Notes: generated by a model from the sequence alone, not told the origin. Positions 26,482 to 36,260 are shown, counted from the first letter of the stretch. The stretch is 64,000 nt of DNA from Devosia sp. (GCA_028290665.1 JAQGJK010000016.1:32707-96706), one strand, 5' to 3'. Made by a program: numbers and translations.

Positions 26482-27185
26482 ACGGCAGGGGTCGCAATCA
26501 TCAGCAGCTGGAAGCCCGGCTTGGCTATCGATTTGCCGACCCCGACCTGCTCGACCGGGCACTAACCCATTCGAGCGCCATATCGCCCGGCAAGCGCGTT
26601 GAGCGCTCGTACCAGCGCCTCGAGTTTCTCGGCGACCGGGTGCTTGGACTGATCGTCGCCGACCTGCTGTATCGGAAGCGCCCCAAATCCAACGAAGGCG
26701 ATCTCAACCGGTCGTTTGTCACCCTGGTGCGGAAGGAATCCTGCGCCGCAATTGCCCGCGATCTAAACCTCGGCGAGGAAATGTACCTCGGCGAAAGTGA
26801 AGCCCGGACCGGCGGCATGGAAAATGAAGCCATTCTCGCCGACATCGCCGAGGCGGTGATCGGCGCGGTGTACTGCGATGGCGGCCTCGGCCGGGCCTAT
26901 GAAATGGTCGAGCGGCTGCTCGGCGATCAGGTCGATCAGGCAATTAACCTGCGGCCTGACGCAAAGACCACTTTGCAGGAATGGGCGCAGGGCCGCGGGC
27001 TCGATCCGCCGACCTATGTGGAGGTCGAACGCCGTGGACCGCAGCATGCGCCGGAATTCACCATCGCCGTGAAGCTCGAGAATTTCGAACCGATCGACGC
27101 CAACGGGCCCTCCAAACGGATCGCCGAACACAAGGCCGCCGAGCGGTTTCTCGTCCGCGAGGGCGTTTGGGAGGATATTGTCTGA
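26478..27185 (+). CDS. rnc: Ribonuclease III
   Basis: 235-residue double-strand-specific endoribonuclease that processes rRNA and other transcripts. The catalytic signature is YQRLEFLGDRVLGLIVA, with the Glu and Asp metal ligands, and the second set is EAVIGAVYCDGG. The C-terminal dsRNA-binding domain spans about 160-230 (TTLQEWAQGRG ... PSKRIAEHKAAERFLV). The start ATG 26478 overlaps the lepB stop (ATGA). It leads directly into era (TGATG). Confidence 0.96.
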   Translation: MNGRGRNHQQLEARLGYRFADPDLLDRALTHSSAISPGKRVERSYQRLEFLGDRVLGLIVADLLYRKRPKSNEGDLNRSFVTLVRKESCAAIARDLNLGEEMYLGESEARTGGMENEAILADIAEAVIGAVYCDGGLGRAYEMVERLLGDQVDQAINLRPDAKTTLQEWAQGRGLDPPTYVEVERRGPQHAPEFTIAVKLENFEPIDANGPSKRIAEHKAAERFLVREGVWEDIV

Positions 27186-28096
27186 TGGAACAGGCGGAGA
27201 GCCAACGCTGCGGCTTCGTCGCGCTGGTCGGTGTGCCCAACGCCGGCAAGTCGACGCTGCTGAACAATCTCGTCGGCCAGAAAGTGTCGATCGTCACCCA
27301 CAAGGCGCAGACCACGCGGTCGCAGATCCGCGGCGTCGTCACCGAGGGTGATACGCAGATCATCTTCATGGATACGCCCGGCATTTTCGCGCCCAAGCGC
27401 CGGCTCGACCGGGCCATGGTCAATGCCGCGTGGACCAGCGCCGGCGACGCCGATTTCGTGGCGCTGATCGTCGATGCCGAACGCGGAATAACGCCCGAAG
27501 TCGAGGCGCTGGTAAAGGGACTCGAAAACGTCCGCCACCCGCGCATCCTGGTGCTCAACAAGATCGACACGGTGCAGCATGAACTATTGTTGGCATTGTC
27601 CGCACGGCTCAACACCGATCTGAAGTTCGAGGCGACCTTCATGATCTCGGCGCTAAAGGGCCACGGAGTGAAGGATTTCCTCGCCTGGTGCGGCGATCAC
27701 GCGCCGCCGGGGCCGTGGCATTTCCCCGAGGACCAGCTGACCGACCTGACTCTCGCCATCACTGCCGCCGAAGTGACGCGCGAAAAGCTGTTCCTCCGCA
27801 TCCACGAGGAAATCCCCTACAACGCCACGGTCGAAACCGAGAAGTTCACCATCAACCCGGATGGTTCGTATCGCATCGACCAGGTGATTTACGTCACCCG
27901 CGATAGCCACAAGATGATTGTGCTCGGCGCGGGCGGGCAGGCGATCAAGACTATTGGCGCCGAATCGCGCAAGGAGCTGATGGAAATCTTCGAGACCAAG
28001 GTGCACCTGTTCCTGTTCGTGAAGGTGCGCGAGAAATGGGCCGAAGACCCCGAGCGGTATCGCGAAATGGGCCTCGAATGGCCCGGCAAGGGCTGA
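27185..28096 (+). CDS. era: GTPase Era
   Basis: 303-residue GTPase needed for 16S rRNA maturation and 30S assembly. G1 is GVPNAGKST, G3 DTPGIF, G4 NKID, and the C-terminal KH domain includes VILGAGGQAIKTIGAESRKELMEIF-type residues (GAGGQAIKTIG is visible). Start ATG 27185 overlaps the rnc stop by one base. The C-terminal KH domain ends normally. Part of the lepB-rnc-era-recO order common in proteobacteria. Confidence 0.97.
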   Translation: MEQAESQRCGFVALVGVPNAGKSTLLNNLVGQKVSIVTHKAQTTRSQIRGVVTEGDTQIIFMDTPGIFAPKRRLDRAMVNAAWTSAGDADFVALIVDAERGITPEVEALVKGLENVRHPRILVLNKIDTVQHELLLALSARLNTDLKFEATFMISALKGHGVKDFLAWCGDHAPPGPWHFPEDQLTDLTLAITAAEVTREKLFLRIHEEIPYNATVETEKFTINPDGSYRIDQVIYVTRDSHKMIVLGAGGQAIKTIGAESRKELMEIFETKVHLFLFVKVREKWAEDPERYREMGLEWPGKG

Positions 28097-28106
28097 TCCT
28101 GCGCCG

Positions 28107-28808
28107 ATGGAATGGACCGGTGAAGGTCTGCTGATCGGCGTCCGCCGCCACGGCGAGTCGAGCGTCGTCGCAGAGGCCATGGTGGCGGGACGCGGCCGGC
28201 ACCTCGGGTTGGTGCGCGGCGGTCGCTCGGCCAAACTGTCGGCGACGCTGCAGCCCGGCAACACCGTGCAACTGGTCTGGCGGGCTCGGCTCGAGGATTA
28301 CCTCGGCACCTATACCGTGGAGTTGCTGCAACCCCGCGCCGCGGCGATCATCGCCGACCGCACGCGGCTGTATCTCTCCCAAGTGCTGTGCGATCATCTG
28401 CGGCTGCTGCCGGAACGCGACCCGCACGATCTCTTGCTGCACGATGCACTGGCGCTGCTCGACGGCGAACCCGACGCTGCAGCGTTGGCTCGGTTCGAAC
28501 TGCTGCTGCTCGAGGAACTGGGCTTTGGCCTCGATCTCAGCACCTGCGCCGCCACCGGCACGACCCTCGACCTGACTCATGTTTCGCCCAAATCCGGCCG
28601 GGCTGTGTCACGCGCTGCAGCCGAGCCATATCGCGATCGCCTGCTGGTGCTGCCGACGTTTCTCGACGCCGAGGGGCCGGCGTCCAACGCCGATATCGCT
28701 GCCGCCTTTCGGCTGACCGGACATTTCCTCGATATGCATGTGTGGCATCCGCGACAGGTCGAACCGCCCGCGACCCGCGAGGCGCTGATCGCTATACTGA
28801 CCCGATGA
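28107..28808 (+). CDS. recO: DNA repair protein RecO
   Basis: 233-residue recombination mediator that helps load RecA on SSB-coated DNA. The N-terminal OB-fold start is MEWTGEGLLIGVRRHGESS; the central helical region ends in LLEELGFGLDLSTC and the family VSPKSGRAVSR motif is present. The length is typical of alphaproteobacterial RecO. It begins 10 bp after era and precedes parC by 18 bp, so probably cotranscribed. Confidence 0.94.
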   Translation: MEWTGEGLLIGVRRHGESSVVAEAMVAGRGRHLGLVRGGRSAKLSATLQPGNTVQLVWRARLEDYLGTYTVELLQPRAAAIIADRTRLYLSQVLCDHLRLLPERDPHDLLLHDALALLDGEPDAAALARFELLLLEELGFGLDLSTCAATGTTLDLTHVSPKSGRAVSRAAAEPYRDRLLVLPTFLDAEGPASNADIAAAFRLTGHFLDMHVWHPRQVEPPATREALIAILTR

Positions 28809-28826
28809 TTCGCTCTTTGTTCCGCC

Positions 28827-31133
28827 ATGCCCAAGCCGCCTGACACCCCGACGCTCCCACCCGCCGGTGACCATCAGCGCATCGTCGATCTGAGGAAAGC
28901 GCTCGAGGAGCGTTACCTCAGCTACGCGCTGTCGACCATCACCCAGCGGGCGCTGCCGGATGCCCGCGACGGGTTGAAGCCGGTGCACCGGCGCATCCTC
29001 CACGGCATGCAGTTGCTGCGGCTCGATCCGACCGCGGCCTACAAGAAGTCGGCCAAGGTCGTCGGCGACGTGATGGGTTCGTTCCATCCGCATGGTGACC
29101 AGTCGATCTATGACGCCCTGGTGCGGCTCGCACAGGATTTTTCACTGCGCTATCCGCTGGTCGACGGGCAGGGCAATTTCGGCAATATCGACGGCGATAA
29201 CCCGGCGGCCATGCGCTACACCGAAAGCCGGATGACCGACGTCGCCGGCCGGCTGATGGAGGGCATCGGCGAGAACGCGATCGACTTCAAGCCAACCTAT
29301 GACGGCTCCGACCAGGAGCCCGTGGTCCTGCCGTCGAACTTCCCCAACCTGTTGGCGAACGGTTCAACCGGCATCGCCGTCGGCATGGCGACCTCGGTGC
29401 CGCCGCACAACGTCGCCGAATTGTGCACCGCGGCATTGAAGCTGATCCTCGAACGCGACACCACCATCGACGATCTGATCCACCGCGAACGGCCGGGCGA
29501 GCCCGATGACGGGCTGGTCCGCGGCCCCGATTTCCCGACCGGCGGCGTACTGGTCGAAACTCGAGAATCCATCGTCCAGTCCTACAGCACTGGGCGCGGT
29601 TCATTCCGGCTCCGGGCGCGCTGGAGCGCCGAGGACAAAGGCCGCGGCGTCTATCTCATCGTCGTCACCGAAATCCCCTATGGCGTGCCCAAATCCCGCC
29701 TCGTTGAAAAGATCGCCGAGCTGCTGCTGGCGAAAAAACTGCCGCTGCTGAAGGACGTGCGCGACGAGAGCGCCGACGATATCCGGCTCGTGCTCGAGCC
29801 GCGCGCCGGCACCGTCGATCCGATCATCCTGATGGAACAGCTGTTTCGGCTGACCGATCTCGAGGTGCGGTTCCAGCTCAACCTCAACGTGCTCGACCGC
29901 GGCACCGTGCCCCGGGTGATGAACCTCGCCGAAGCGTTGCGGGCTTGGCTCGAACACCGGAAAGAGGTGCTGGTCCGCCGCAGCCAGCACCGCGTCGACC
30001 AGATCACCCATCGGCTGGAAGTGCTTGATGGCTACATCATCGCCTTCCTCAACCTTGATGAAGTCATCCGCATCATCCGCGAGGAGGACGATGCCAAGGC
30101 CTCGCTGATCGCGGCGTTCAGCCTCAGCGACGTGCAGGCCGAAGCCATCCTCAACATGCGGCTGCGCAATTTGCGCAAACTCGAGGAAATGGAACTCCGG
30201 ACCGAGCACAAAAAGCTCACCGATGAGAAGGCGCGGCTCGAAATCCTGCTCGGCTCGGACAAGCGCCAATGGGGCGAAATTACCCGGCAGGTCGAGGCGC
30301 TGCGCAAGGCCTATCCGCTGATCGGCGAAGACGGCAAGCCGCACCCGACGGGCGGGCGGCGCACCAATTTCGCCAGTGCCCCGGAGGCCAATCTCGACGA
30401 CATCGATTATGCGTTCATCGAGCGCGAGCCGATCACCGTCATCCTTTCGGAGAAGGGCTGGATCCGCGCCCTCAAGGGGCACATCGATGAATTCGATGAA
30501 AAGGGCTTTAAAGCCGGCGACCGGCTGAAGCTGGCGATCAAGGCCGAGACCACCGACAAGCTGCTGCTGCTGACCACCGGCGGCAAGGTTTACACCCTCG
30601 GCGGCGACAAACTTCCGGGCGGGCGCGGACAGGGCGAGCCGGTGCGGTTGATGGTCGACATCGAAGAGGGGCAAGACATTGTCGACCTGTTCGTCCACCG
30701 TCCGAAAACCCGGCGTATCATCGCGTCGAGTGCCGGCAGCGGCTTTGTCGTCAGTGAAGACGAGATGATCGCCAATACCCGCAAGGGCAAGCAGATCCTT
30801 AACCTGACCGGCGCCGAGGAGGCCCGGTTGATGGTTGTCGCTACCGGCACCCACGTCGCGGTCATCGGCGAGAACCGCAAGCTGCTGCTGTTCCCACTGA
30901 CGCAAATTCCGGAAATGACCCGCGGCAAGGGCGTCCGGTTGCAACGCTACAAGGATGGCGGCCTGTCGGACCTCAAGACCTTCGACGCCGCTGTAGGCCT
31001 CACCTGGAGCGATTCCTCGGGGCGGACGCACACGCGCAGCATGGCCGATTTGACTGACTGGCTCGCCGATCGGGCACAAGCCGGACGTCAGCCGCCCAAC
31101 GGCTTTCCACGCAACAACAGGTTCACCGGATGA
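28827..31133 (+). CDS. parC: DNA topoisomerase IV subunit A
   Basis: 768-residue subunit that cuts and rejoins DNA during chromosome decatenation. The active-site Tyr131 is in [10 protein letters not shown]. The quinolone region reads [10 protein letters not shown], with Gln92 and Asp96 at the E. coli Ser80 and Glu84 positions. The C-terminal domain (from about 510) carries GyrA/ParC-like beta-propeller repeats, such as [23 protein letters not shown]. The partner ParE is outside the window. ATG 28827 lies 18 bp after recO. The Dabb gene overlaps its stop as ATGA. Confidence 0.95.
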   Translation: MPKPPDTPTLPPAGDHQRIVDLRKALEERYLSYALSTITQRALPDARDGLKPVHRRILHGMQLLRLDPTAAYKKSAKVVGDVMGSFHPHGDQSIYDALVRLAQDFSLRYPLVDGQGNFGNIDGDNPAAMRYTESRMTDVAGRLMEGIGENAIDFKPTYDGSDQEPVVLPSNFPNLLANGSTGIAVGMATSVPPHNVAELCTAALKLILERDTTIDDLIHRERPGEPDDGLVRGPDFPTGGVLVETRESIVQSYSTGRGSFRLRARWSAEDKGRGVYLIVVTEIPYGVPKSRLVEKIAELLLAKKLPLLKDVRDESADDIRLVLEPRAGTVDPIILMEQLFRLTDLEVRFQLNLNVLDRGTVPRVMNLAEALRAWLEHRKEVLVRRSQHRVDQITHRLEVLDGYIIAFLNLDEVIRIIREEDDAKASLIAAFSLSDVQAEAILNMRLRNLRKLEEMELRTEHKKLTDEKARLEILLGSDKRQWGEITRQVEALRKAYPLIGEDGKPHPTGGRRTNFASAPEANLDDIDYAFIEREPITVILSEKGWIRALKGHIDEFDEKGFKAGDRLKLAIKAETTDKLLLLTTGGKVYTLGGDKLPGGRGQGEPVRLMVDIEEGQDIVDLFVHRPKTRRIIASSAGSGFVVSEDEMIANTRKGKQILNLTGAEEARLMVVATGTHVAVIGENRKLLLFPLTQIPEMTRGKGVRLQRYKDGGLSDLKTFDAAVGLTWSDSSGRTHTRSMADLTDWLADRAQAGRQPPNGFPRNNRFTG

Positions 31134-31441
31134 TCCGCCACTGTGTCTGGGCAAAATTCCGCGCCGATATTTCGGCGACGGAAAAGCAGGAAATCCACGA
31201 CCAACTCGCCGCCCTTGGCGCAGTCATCGGGGGCATCCTGAAATCCGATTTCGGCCCCAATGTCAGCCCTGAAGGTCTCGGGCGGGGCTACAACGACGGC
31301 TTCACCATGGACTTCCGCGATGCCGAAGCACGGGACGCCTACCTCGTGCATCCGGACCACCAGGCAGCCGGTGGCCGGCTGGTCGCCGCTTGCGACGGCG
31401 GCCGCGACGGCATCCTGGTGTTCGATCTTGAAGTTGGCTGA
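31130..31441 (+). CDS. Dabb family protein (stress-responsive alpha/beta barrel)
   Basis: 103-residue protein matching the Dabb dimeric alpha/beta-barrel pattern: N-terminal [14 protein letters not shown], central [21 protein letters not shown], and [14 protein letters not shown]. Some Dabb proteins are stress-induced or act in polyketide cyclisation, but most have no assigned role. It overlaps the parC stop by ATGA, so it is translated with parC. No special function can be given. Confidence 0.82.
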   Translation: MIRHCVWAKFRADISATEKQEIHDQLAALGAVIGGILKSDFGPNVSPEGLGRGYNDGFTMDFRDAEARDAYLVHPDHQAAGGRLVAACDGGRDGILVFDLEVG

Positions 31442-31446
31442 GTCAG

Positions 31447-32448
31447 CTACTCGCCGACCGAGAACGTAAACACTACCGGCAGGTGATCGCTGCCGGTCAT
31501 CGCGCCCGTAGCCAAGCTGTGCACGGTGATGCCATTGCGGGTCATCACCTGATCGAGCGGCAGGACCGGTAGCGCCGGGCGCCAGTCATTGGCGTACCAC
31601 CAGAGGGCCGGGAAGGTCGGCAGATTGCGAGTTTGCCGTGTCAGGCCCGTCGCCGCAACGAAACCGCGCTGCGCATAAGACCACGGCGTCGAGTTGAAAT
31701 CGCCCATCAACAGCAGCGGGCCGTCGATGCCATTGAGCACGCTCGCCAGTGTTGCGTACTCGTCGCGCTGCCGCTGTACCGGCACCGGCCAGTCGAGATG
31801 CGTTGTCACCAGCGTGAACGCAGCGCCATTTTCGAGCGAAAAATGCGCGATGATGTGCGCCGTGCGCTCTCCGTCGGCCAATTCCTTGGCGCAGGCGCCG
31901 TCGACGGTTTGCGCGAACGGGAGCTTCGAAAACAACCCGATATTGGCCCGTTTGCCGCCTTCGCAGATGACCTGGAACGGATAACGCGCGGACAGCAGCG
32001 GCGTCAGCTCTTCGCGCTGCTCGGGGAAAAATTCCTGCAGCGCCACGATGTCAGGATCGACCGAAGCGACATACCGGTCGAACCCGACCATGTCGTAATT
32101 CATCCCGAAAATATTGTGCGTCATCACCGTCAGCACCGGTCGACCATCGATCGGCAGCGCCGGACGCAATGCCAAACCGGAAATCGCTTCGGGAACAAAG
32201 ATCGCTGCCGACGCGACGAAGCCGGTCGCAACGACCGCGACGAACAGATTGCGCGCCACCCCGGCCCGGGTCAGCAACTGCGTCGCGGCTAGCGCGGCGA
32301 CCAGCGTCAGGAATAGCAGCAACTGGAAATGGTTGAAGATATCGAGGTAGGGGCTGGCAAACCCGAGGAATCCTAGAATGGCTCCGCCGGCGGCGCCATA
32401 AGCGACACCGAGTGCTACGCGTCGGAAGAGTTGCGACAGGGCGCGCAA
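31447..32448 (-). CDS. Membrane-anchored endonuclease/exonuclease/phosphatase family protein
   Basis: About 333 residues: an N-terminal part with two or three hydrophobic segments (LGVAYGAAGGAILGFLGF, FNHFQLLLFLTLVAALAAT) and a C-terminal EEP catalytic domain. The domain shows THNIFGMNY, VALQEFFPEQ, TTHLDWP, LMGDFNSTPWS and GSDHLPVVF, the metal and His/Asp residues of the family. Substrate may be a phosphodiester, phospholipid or nucleic acid and cannot be told apart by sequence. I place the start at TTG 32448, just after the bpt stop; a TTG at 32520 in the same frame overlapping bpt is the alternative. Confidence 0.8.
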   Translation of the reverse strand: MRALSQLFRRVALGVAYGAAGGAILGFLGFASPYLDIFNHFQLLLFLTLVAALAATQLLTRAGVARNLFVAVVATGFVASAAIFVPEAISGLALRPALPIDGRPVLTVMTHNIFGMNYDMVGFDRYVASVDPDIVALQEFFPEQREELTPLLSARYPFQVICEGGKRANIGLFSKLPFAQTVDGACAKELADGERTAHIIAHFSLENGAAFTLVTTHLDWPVPVQRQRDEYATLASVLNGIDGPLLLMGDFNSTPWSYAQRGFVAATGLTRQTRNLPTFPALWWYANDWRPALPVLPLDQVMTRNGITVHSLATGAMTGSDHLPVVFTFSVGE

Positions 32449-32461
32449 AATCGGGTTGACG

Positions 32462-33196
32462 TCAGACCAGATCCATCGGGCGCCAGCCGAGCGGACCCTT
32501 CTGGACTTCCAACGGGCCAAACTGCGCCTTGTAGGCCATCTTGTCCGAGCCCTTCACCCAATAGCCGAGATAAACATAGTCGAGCCCGGCCTGCTTAACC
32601 TGCTCGATGTGGTCGAGAATGAGAAAATTCCCGAGTCCCCGGCGGCTCAGCTCCGGATCGTAAAAGCTGTAGACCATGCTGAGCCCGTCCGGCATCACAT
32701 CGGTCAGGGCGACCGCAATTAATGGTCGTCCCGGCGCCGAGTTCAGCCGATACTCGACCAGGACCGAGCGCACCGGCGTATCCTCGACCATGTATTCGTA
32801 GTCGACGAAGTTCATCTGCGTCATACCGCCGCCAGCGTGACGGGCATCGAGGTAGCGCCGGAACAGCGCGAACTGCTCCGTAGTGGCTTTGGCGGCAACG
32901 ACAGTGGAAACGATGTCGCTGTTGAGCTTGCCCACCCGGCGAAACCGTGCGGAGGGCGCAAAGCCTGCCGCGACGATGCGCACCGACTGACAGGCGGCGC
33001 AGCCCTCGCAGGCCGGACGGTAAATCAGATTCTGGCTGCGCCTGAAGCCGTTCTGGCTCAACAGATAGTGCAGCCCGGCAGCGCGGCGGCCGGTGAGATG
33101 GGTAAACAGCTTGCGCTCTTGCTTGCCCGGTAGATACGGGCATGGCATCGGCGCGGTCAGGAACAGCTGCGTATTCTCGGGCGACTGGTCGGTCAT
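32462..33196 (-). CDS. bpt: Aspartate/glutamate leucyl- or arginyl-transferase (N-degron)
   Basis: 244-residue aminoacyl-tRNA-protein transferase. It attaches a destabilising residue to N-terminal Asp or Glu, marking proteins for ClpAP-type degradation. The N-terminal four-cysteine-type motif is YRPACEGCAACQSVRI; the C-terminal acetyltransferase-like part has YSFYDPELSRRGLGNFLI and LGYWVKGSDKMAYKAQFGP. The bacterial members are often called Bpt or arginyltransferase; whether leucine or arginine is used here is not decidable from sequence. It is followed directly by the EEP gene. Confidence 0.93.
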   Translation of the reverse strand: MTDQSPENTQLFLTAPMPCPYLPGKQERKLFTHLTGRRAAGLHYLLSQNGFRRSQNLIYRPACEGCAACQSVRIVAAGFAPSARFRRVGKLNSDIVSTVVAAKATTEQFALFRRYLDARHAGGGMTQMNFVDYEYMVEDTPVRSVLVEYRLNSAPGRPLIAVALTDVMPDGLSMVYSFYDPELSRRGLGNFLILDHIEQVKQAGLDYVYLGYWVKGSDKMAYKAQFGPLEVQKGPLGWRPMDLV

Positions 33197-33263
33197 ACGG
33201 GGTCCGATTGGCCGGAAGCCAAGACTCTAGGCTTCTCCGGCGTGCCGCGCAACGTTTCCCGTA

Positions 33264-33779
33264 TCACTCCTGGTTGTCGGCGCTCCGCATCCGCGACCAA
33301 TGCCTGATCATCGGCGAGCGACGGAGCATCAGCGTGCTGGTCACGTAATCGTGGATCATCTGCTGGCGCGGTGTGAATAGCGCGAAAGCCAGCGAGAACG
33401 GCCAGGCCACCCACACCGTCAGCCAGAACACCAGCGCATGAGCAAAGGCGTGAATGCCGTCGAGCGGCCGACCACGGGTCGGCGTCAGCACCAGATCCAT
33501 TACCTGCATGCCGATCGTCGCGCGGTTCGGTGAGCCGAGAGTGGCAGCATAATACAGCACGATCACGGCCGGGATCAGTACGAACAGCCCGAGCCATGCC
33601 AATCCGAAGGTGAAGAATCCGGCGATCAACCCGATGACCCCGAAGACGATCGCCATGAAGCCCATGATCAGGCAGTCGATGACCCAGGCGAAAACTCGCC
33701 GCGGTAACACGCCTTCGAACAGTTCGGGCGCCGTCGCGGGATCGGGCAGGGTAGGGCGGGCGGTGTCAAAAGTACTCAT
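33264..33779 (-). CDS. RDD family membrane protein
   Basis: 171-residue protein with three or four membrane segments and the RDD pattern: VLPRRVFAWVIDCLIMG at the start of TM1 (Arg and Asp), and NRATIGMQVMDL between helices. RDD proteins are mostly uncharacterised; some are linked to ion transport. It precedes bpt on the same strand after a 67-bp gap. Start ATG 33779; the ribosome-binding site is weak. Confidence 0.88.
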   Translation of the reverse strand: MSTFDTARPTLPDPATAPELFEGVLPRRVFAWVIDCLIMGFMAIVFGVIGLIAGFFTFGLAWLGLFVLIPAVIVLYYAATLGSPNRATIGMQVMDLVLTPTRGRPLDGIHAFAHALVFWLTVWVAWPFSLAFALFTPRQQMIHDYVTSTLMLRRSPMIRHWSRMRSADNQE

Positions 33780-33837
33780 GGGGGAAACATCGGAATGTTC
33801 ACGCCGCTACGCAAGACCGGGCCGCGCCGATTTGTCG

Positions 33838-34851
33838 CTATTTTCCAAGCAGGCGCGCTGCGTCGAGCGCGAAATAACTCAGCACGCCGCTGCTGCCCGC
33901 GCGCTTGAATGCCCACAGGCTTTCGAGCATTGCCGCGCTACGGTCGAACGCTCCGGCGGCGCTGGCGAGTTCGATCATCGCGTACTCCCCGCTCACCTGG
34001 TAGGCGTAGATCGGTACGTTGAACGCATCCCTGGCCCGGCGGACGATGTCGAGATAGGGCAGCCCCGGCTTGATCATTACGCTGTCGGCCCCTTCCTCGA
34101 GGTCCTGGGCGATCTCGCGCAGCGCTTCATCGGAATTGGCGAAGTCCATCTGATAAGTCAGCTTGTCGCCCTTGAGGCGACTGCCCGAGCCGACCGCCTC
34201 GCGGAACGGACCGTAAAAGCACGAGGCGTACTTTGCGGCATAACTCATGATCTGCGTCGCTGCGAATCCCTGACCATCGAGCGCTGCTCGGATAGCGCCG
34301 ACCCGGCCATCCATCATGTCCGATGGAGCAATGATGTCGGCGCCGGCGGCGGCTTGTACCAGCGCTGAGCGTACCATCACTTCGATGGTCTCGTCGTTGA
34401 GGATGACGCCGTCGCGCACCAACCCGTCCTGGCCATCGCTCGAATACTCATCGAGTGCCACATCGGCGATCAGGCCGATCTCCGGCACTGCCGATTTGAT
34501 CGCGGCCAGTGCGCGGCACATCAGATTGTCCGGGTTGTAAGCCTCTTCGGCATCTTCGCTTCGCAACTGGTCGGGCGTGTTCGGAAACAGCGCCAGCGCC
34601 GGGATGCCCGCGTCGCGCGCCTCGCGCGCTGCGACGACCAGCAGATCGATACTCAGCCGTTCGACGCCCGGCATGCTGCGGATCGCGGTGCGCTCATTGT
34701 GTCCGTCGATGACGAACAGCGGCCAGATCAAGTCGGCCGGAGTCAGCGTCGTCTCCCGCACCATGGCTCGGCTCCACGCCGTCGCGCGTGACCGGCGCAG
34801 CCGCCGTCCACCGAGGAAATCGACATCGTGCTTCATCCAGCTCTCGGACAT
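33838..34851 (-). CDS. hemB: Delta-aminolevulinic acid dehydratase (porphobilinogen synthase)
   Basis: 337-residue heme-pathway enzyme joining two 5-aminolevulinate molecules. The Schiff-base lysines lie in SYAAKYASCFYGPFREA and MIKPGLPYLDIV. The metal segment reads ADVALDEYSSDGQDG, an Asp-containing Mg-type site instead of the three-cysteine zinc site; it also differs from the common D-P-x-T-S/T-H-G-x-D-G in having Glu at the Pro position and Asp at the first His position. The length is normal. It is a single gene on the minus strand. Confidence 0.95.
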   Translation of the reverse strand: MSESWMKHDVDFLGGRRLRRSRATAWSRAMVRETTLTPADLIWPLFVIDGHNERTAIRSMPGVERLSIDLLVVAAREARDAGIPALALFPNTPDQLRSEDAEEAYNPDNLMCRALAAIKSAVPEIGLIADVALDEYSSDGQDGLVRDGVILNDETIEVMVRSALVQAAAGADIIAPSDMMDGRVGAIRAALDGQGFAATQIMSYAAKYASCFYGPFREAVGSGSRLKGDKLTYQMDFANSDEALREIAQDLEEGADSVMIKPGLPYLDIVRRARDAFNVPIYAYQVSGEYAMIELASAAGAFDRSAAMLESLWAFKRAGSSGVLSYFALDAARLLGK

Positions 34852-34947
34852 GGTGATCTCCGCTCAGTCCCTGCGCGGCGTCTCTAGCAGCGCCGGCAAG
34901 TGTCCGCAAAGCTTGTCGGTGAACTCTCACCGAGCTAAACCGATCAC

Positions 34948-35337
34948 ATGGAGCTTAGCAGCGAATTTTCGGGCCGCTATATCCGCGTCGTCGCGGTGAT
35001 CTCGCTGCTGCTGGGCCTCAACGACGCCGCGCGGCTGCTCGGCGTACAGACCGGCTCCGAAAGCCCGCTGACTATTCTCGGCGTCACGGGCTTCACGCTG
35101 CTGGGCGTGTTCTGCCTCTGTCGGCTGTTCGCGGCAGTTGGTCTCTGGATCAAGGCGAGCTGGGGAGCCGTATTGCTGGTCGGGTCCACTGCCGTCGAAC
35201 TCGGGCTGTTTCTTACCGGCAGCAGCGATGTGCAAATGACCTGGTTCGGCTTCGCCGTCAGGGCTCTGCTGCTGTTGTCGCTAATCGTGATTTTCAGTCT
35301 CGGCGTCCGCTTGCGGCATTTGCGCAGTCAGGACTAA
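34948..35337 (+). CDS. Small four-helix membrane protein of unknown function (DUF6163-like)
   Basis: 129-residue protein with about four hydrophobic segments (VVAVISLLLGLNDAARLL, TGFTLLGVFCLCRLFAAVGLWI, AVLLVGSTAVELGLFL, FAVRALLLLSLIVIF) and a short basic tail. It resembles proteins annotated DUF6163, which I recall as neighbours of ldtR in Hyphomicrobiales; that family call is tentative. It lies between hemB (divergent) and ldtR (same strand), so an envelope role is possible. Confidence 0.6.
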   Translation: MELSSEFSGRYIRVVAVISLLLGLNDAARLLGVQTGSESPLTILGVTGFTLLGVFCLCRLFAAVGLWIKASWGAVLLVGSTAVELGLFLTGSSDVQMTWFGFAVRALLLLSLIVIFSLGVRLRHLRSQD

Positions 35338-35428
35338 CCTCTGTTTACCGGGGATTCAGGTTACAATTTTCTGACCCCCGTTCATGCTTCATAAAGCCAA
35401 ATTCCATTGGTTTTTCCGTAAGATAGTT

Positions 35429-35445
35429 TTAAGCGTGCGGCTTAA
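35429..35445. promoter_or_regulatory. Inverted repeat in the ldtR upstream region
   Basis: TTAAGC-GTGCG-GCTTAA, a perfect 6-bp dyad with a 5-base spacer, about 80 bp before ldtR in an A+T-rich 186-bp gap. MarR-family regulators usually bind palindromes in their own promoter, so this is a candidate LdtR operator. It is a guess from position and symmetry. Confidence 0.4.
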
Positions 35446-35523
35446 GTCGATCTTATTTGGCCCGCCGTAGTTTAGCCCTACGAGACGCGATCAATCGCGC
35501 ACTGGCATCACAGCGAGGCAAGA

Positions 35524-36033
35524 ATGGCTAGCAAATCGAACGCCGCAGAGGCGATGGTCCCGGGTAAGACAGAAGGTCTGAAGCCGCTCTATCTCGAGGC
35601 GGTCAGCCGCGTCGAACGCCTGCACCGCCGCCTGCTCGATCTGATCAAGGACGAGTTCGACCGGATGGGCTGGGACGACATCAACCCGGTCCAGGCGCTG
35701 CTGATGTTCAACATTGGCGATGCCGAACTGACCGCCGGCGAACTGCGCTCCAGGGGCTACTATCTCGGCAGCAACGTGTCCTACAATCTGAAGAAGCTGG
35801 TCGAGACCGGCTACATCTTCCAAGAACGGTCACGCTCCGATCGCCGCTCGGTCCGCATCAAGCTCACCCCGAAGGGCGAAGAAGTCGCGGAGGTGATCGA
35901 TGAACTTTACGATCGCCACCTCAAGTCCATCGACAAGGTCGGCGGCCTCGGCGACAATGAATTCGACGGCCTCAACAAGGCCCTTGCCCGGCTGGAGCGC
36001 TTCTGGGTCGACCAGATCCTTTACAAGCTCTAA
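35524..36033 (+). CDS. ldtR: MarR family regulator LdtR
   Basis: 169-residue MarR-type winged-helix regulator. The recognition part is AELTAGELRSRGYYLGSNVSYNLKKLVETGYI with the wing SRSDRRSVRIKLTPKGEE. It matches the LdtR group of Hyphomicrobiales, whose members (studied in Liberibacter and Sinorhizobium) control an adjacent L,D-transpeptidase gene and osmotic-stress tolerance. Here the L,D-transpeptidase lies directly downstream, supporting the name. ATG 35524 has GCGAGGCAAG upstream. A terminator follows before ldtP, so the two genes can be regulated separately. Confidence 0.9.
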   Translation: MASKSNAAEAMVPGKTEGLKPLYLEAVSRVERLHRRLLDLIKDEFDRMGWDDINPVQALLMFNIGDAELTAGELRSRGYYLGSNVSYNLKKLVETGYIFQERSRSDRRSVRIKLTPKGEEVAEVIDELYDRHLKSIDKVGGLGDNEFDGLNKALARLERFWVDQILYKL

Positions 36034-36070
36034 ACAACTTTCTGTGGCCCTCGTGCCACACGATCACAAG

Positions 36071-36100
36071 AATGCCAGCGTTAAGCTGGCATTTCTTATT
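36071..36100 (+). terminator. Hairpin terminator after ldtR
   Basis: AATGCCAGC-GTTAA-GCTGGCATT followed by TCTTATT. The 9-bp perfect stem lies 37 bases after the ldtR stop. Confidence 0.85.
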
Positions 36101-36260
36101 TGCGCCGCAAACTTGCGTCGATAACGGCCGTGTTCCGTTCCATAGTCGCCCTGCGTTCGTGCCTTCTTCACAGCTGCTTGACAGCGTTGTGAGGGGAGGG
36201 ACGCTGCGTTAGGGACCATGGGACGGCAGGGTGGCCCCCTTACGATTTGCAGGTGACTTG

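Noticed and set aside
29601..31154. 517-codon open frame on the minus strand opposite parC
   Set aside because: It is antisense to a complete parC with intact motifs; the encoded sequence has no recognisable fold and is typical of an antisense shadow.
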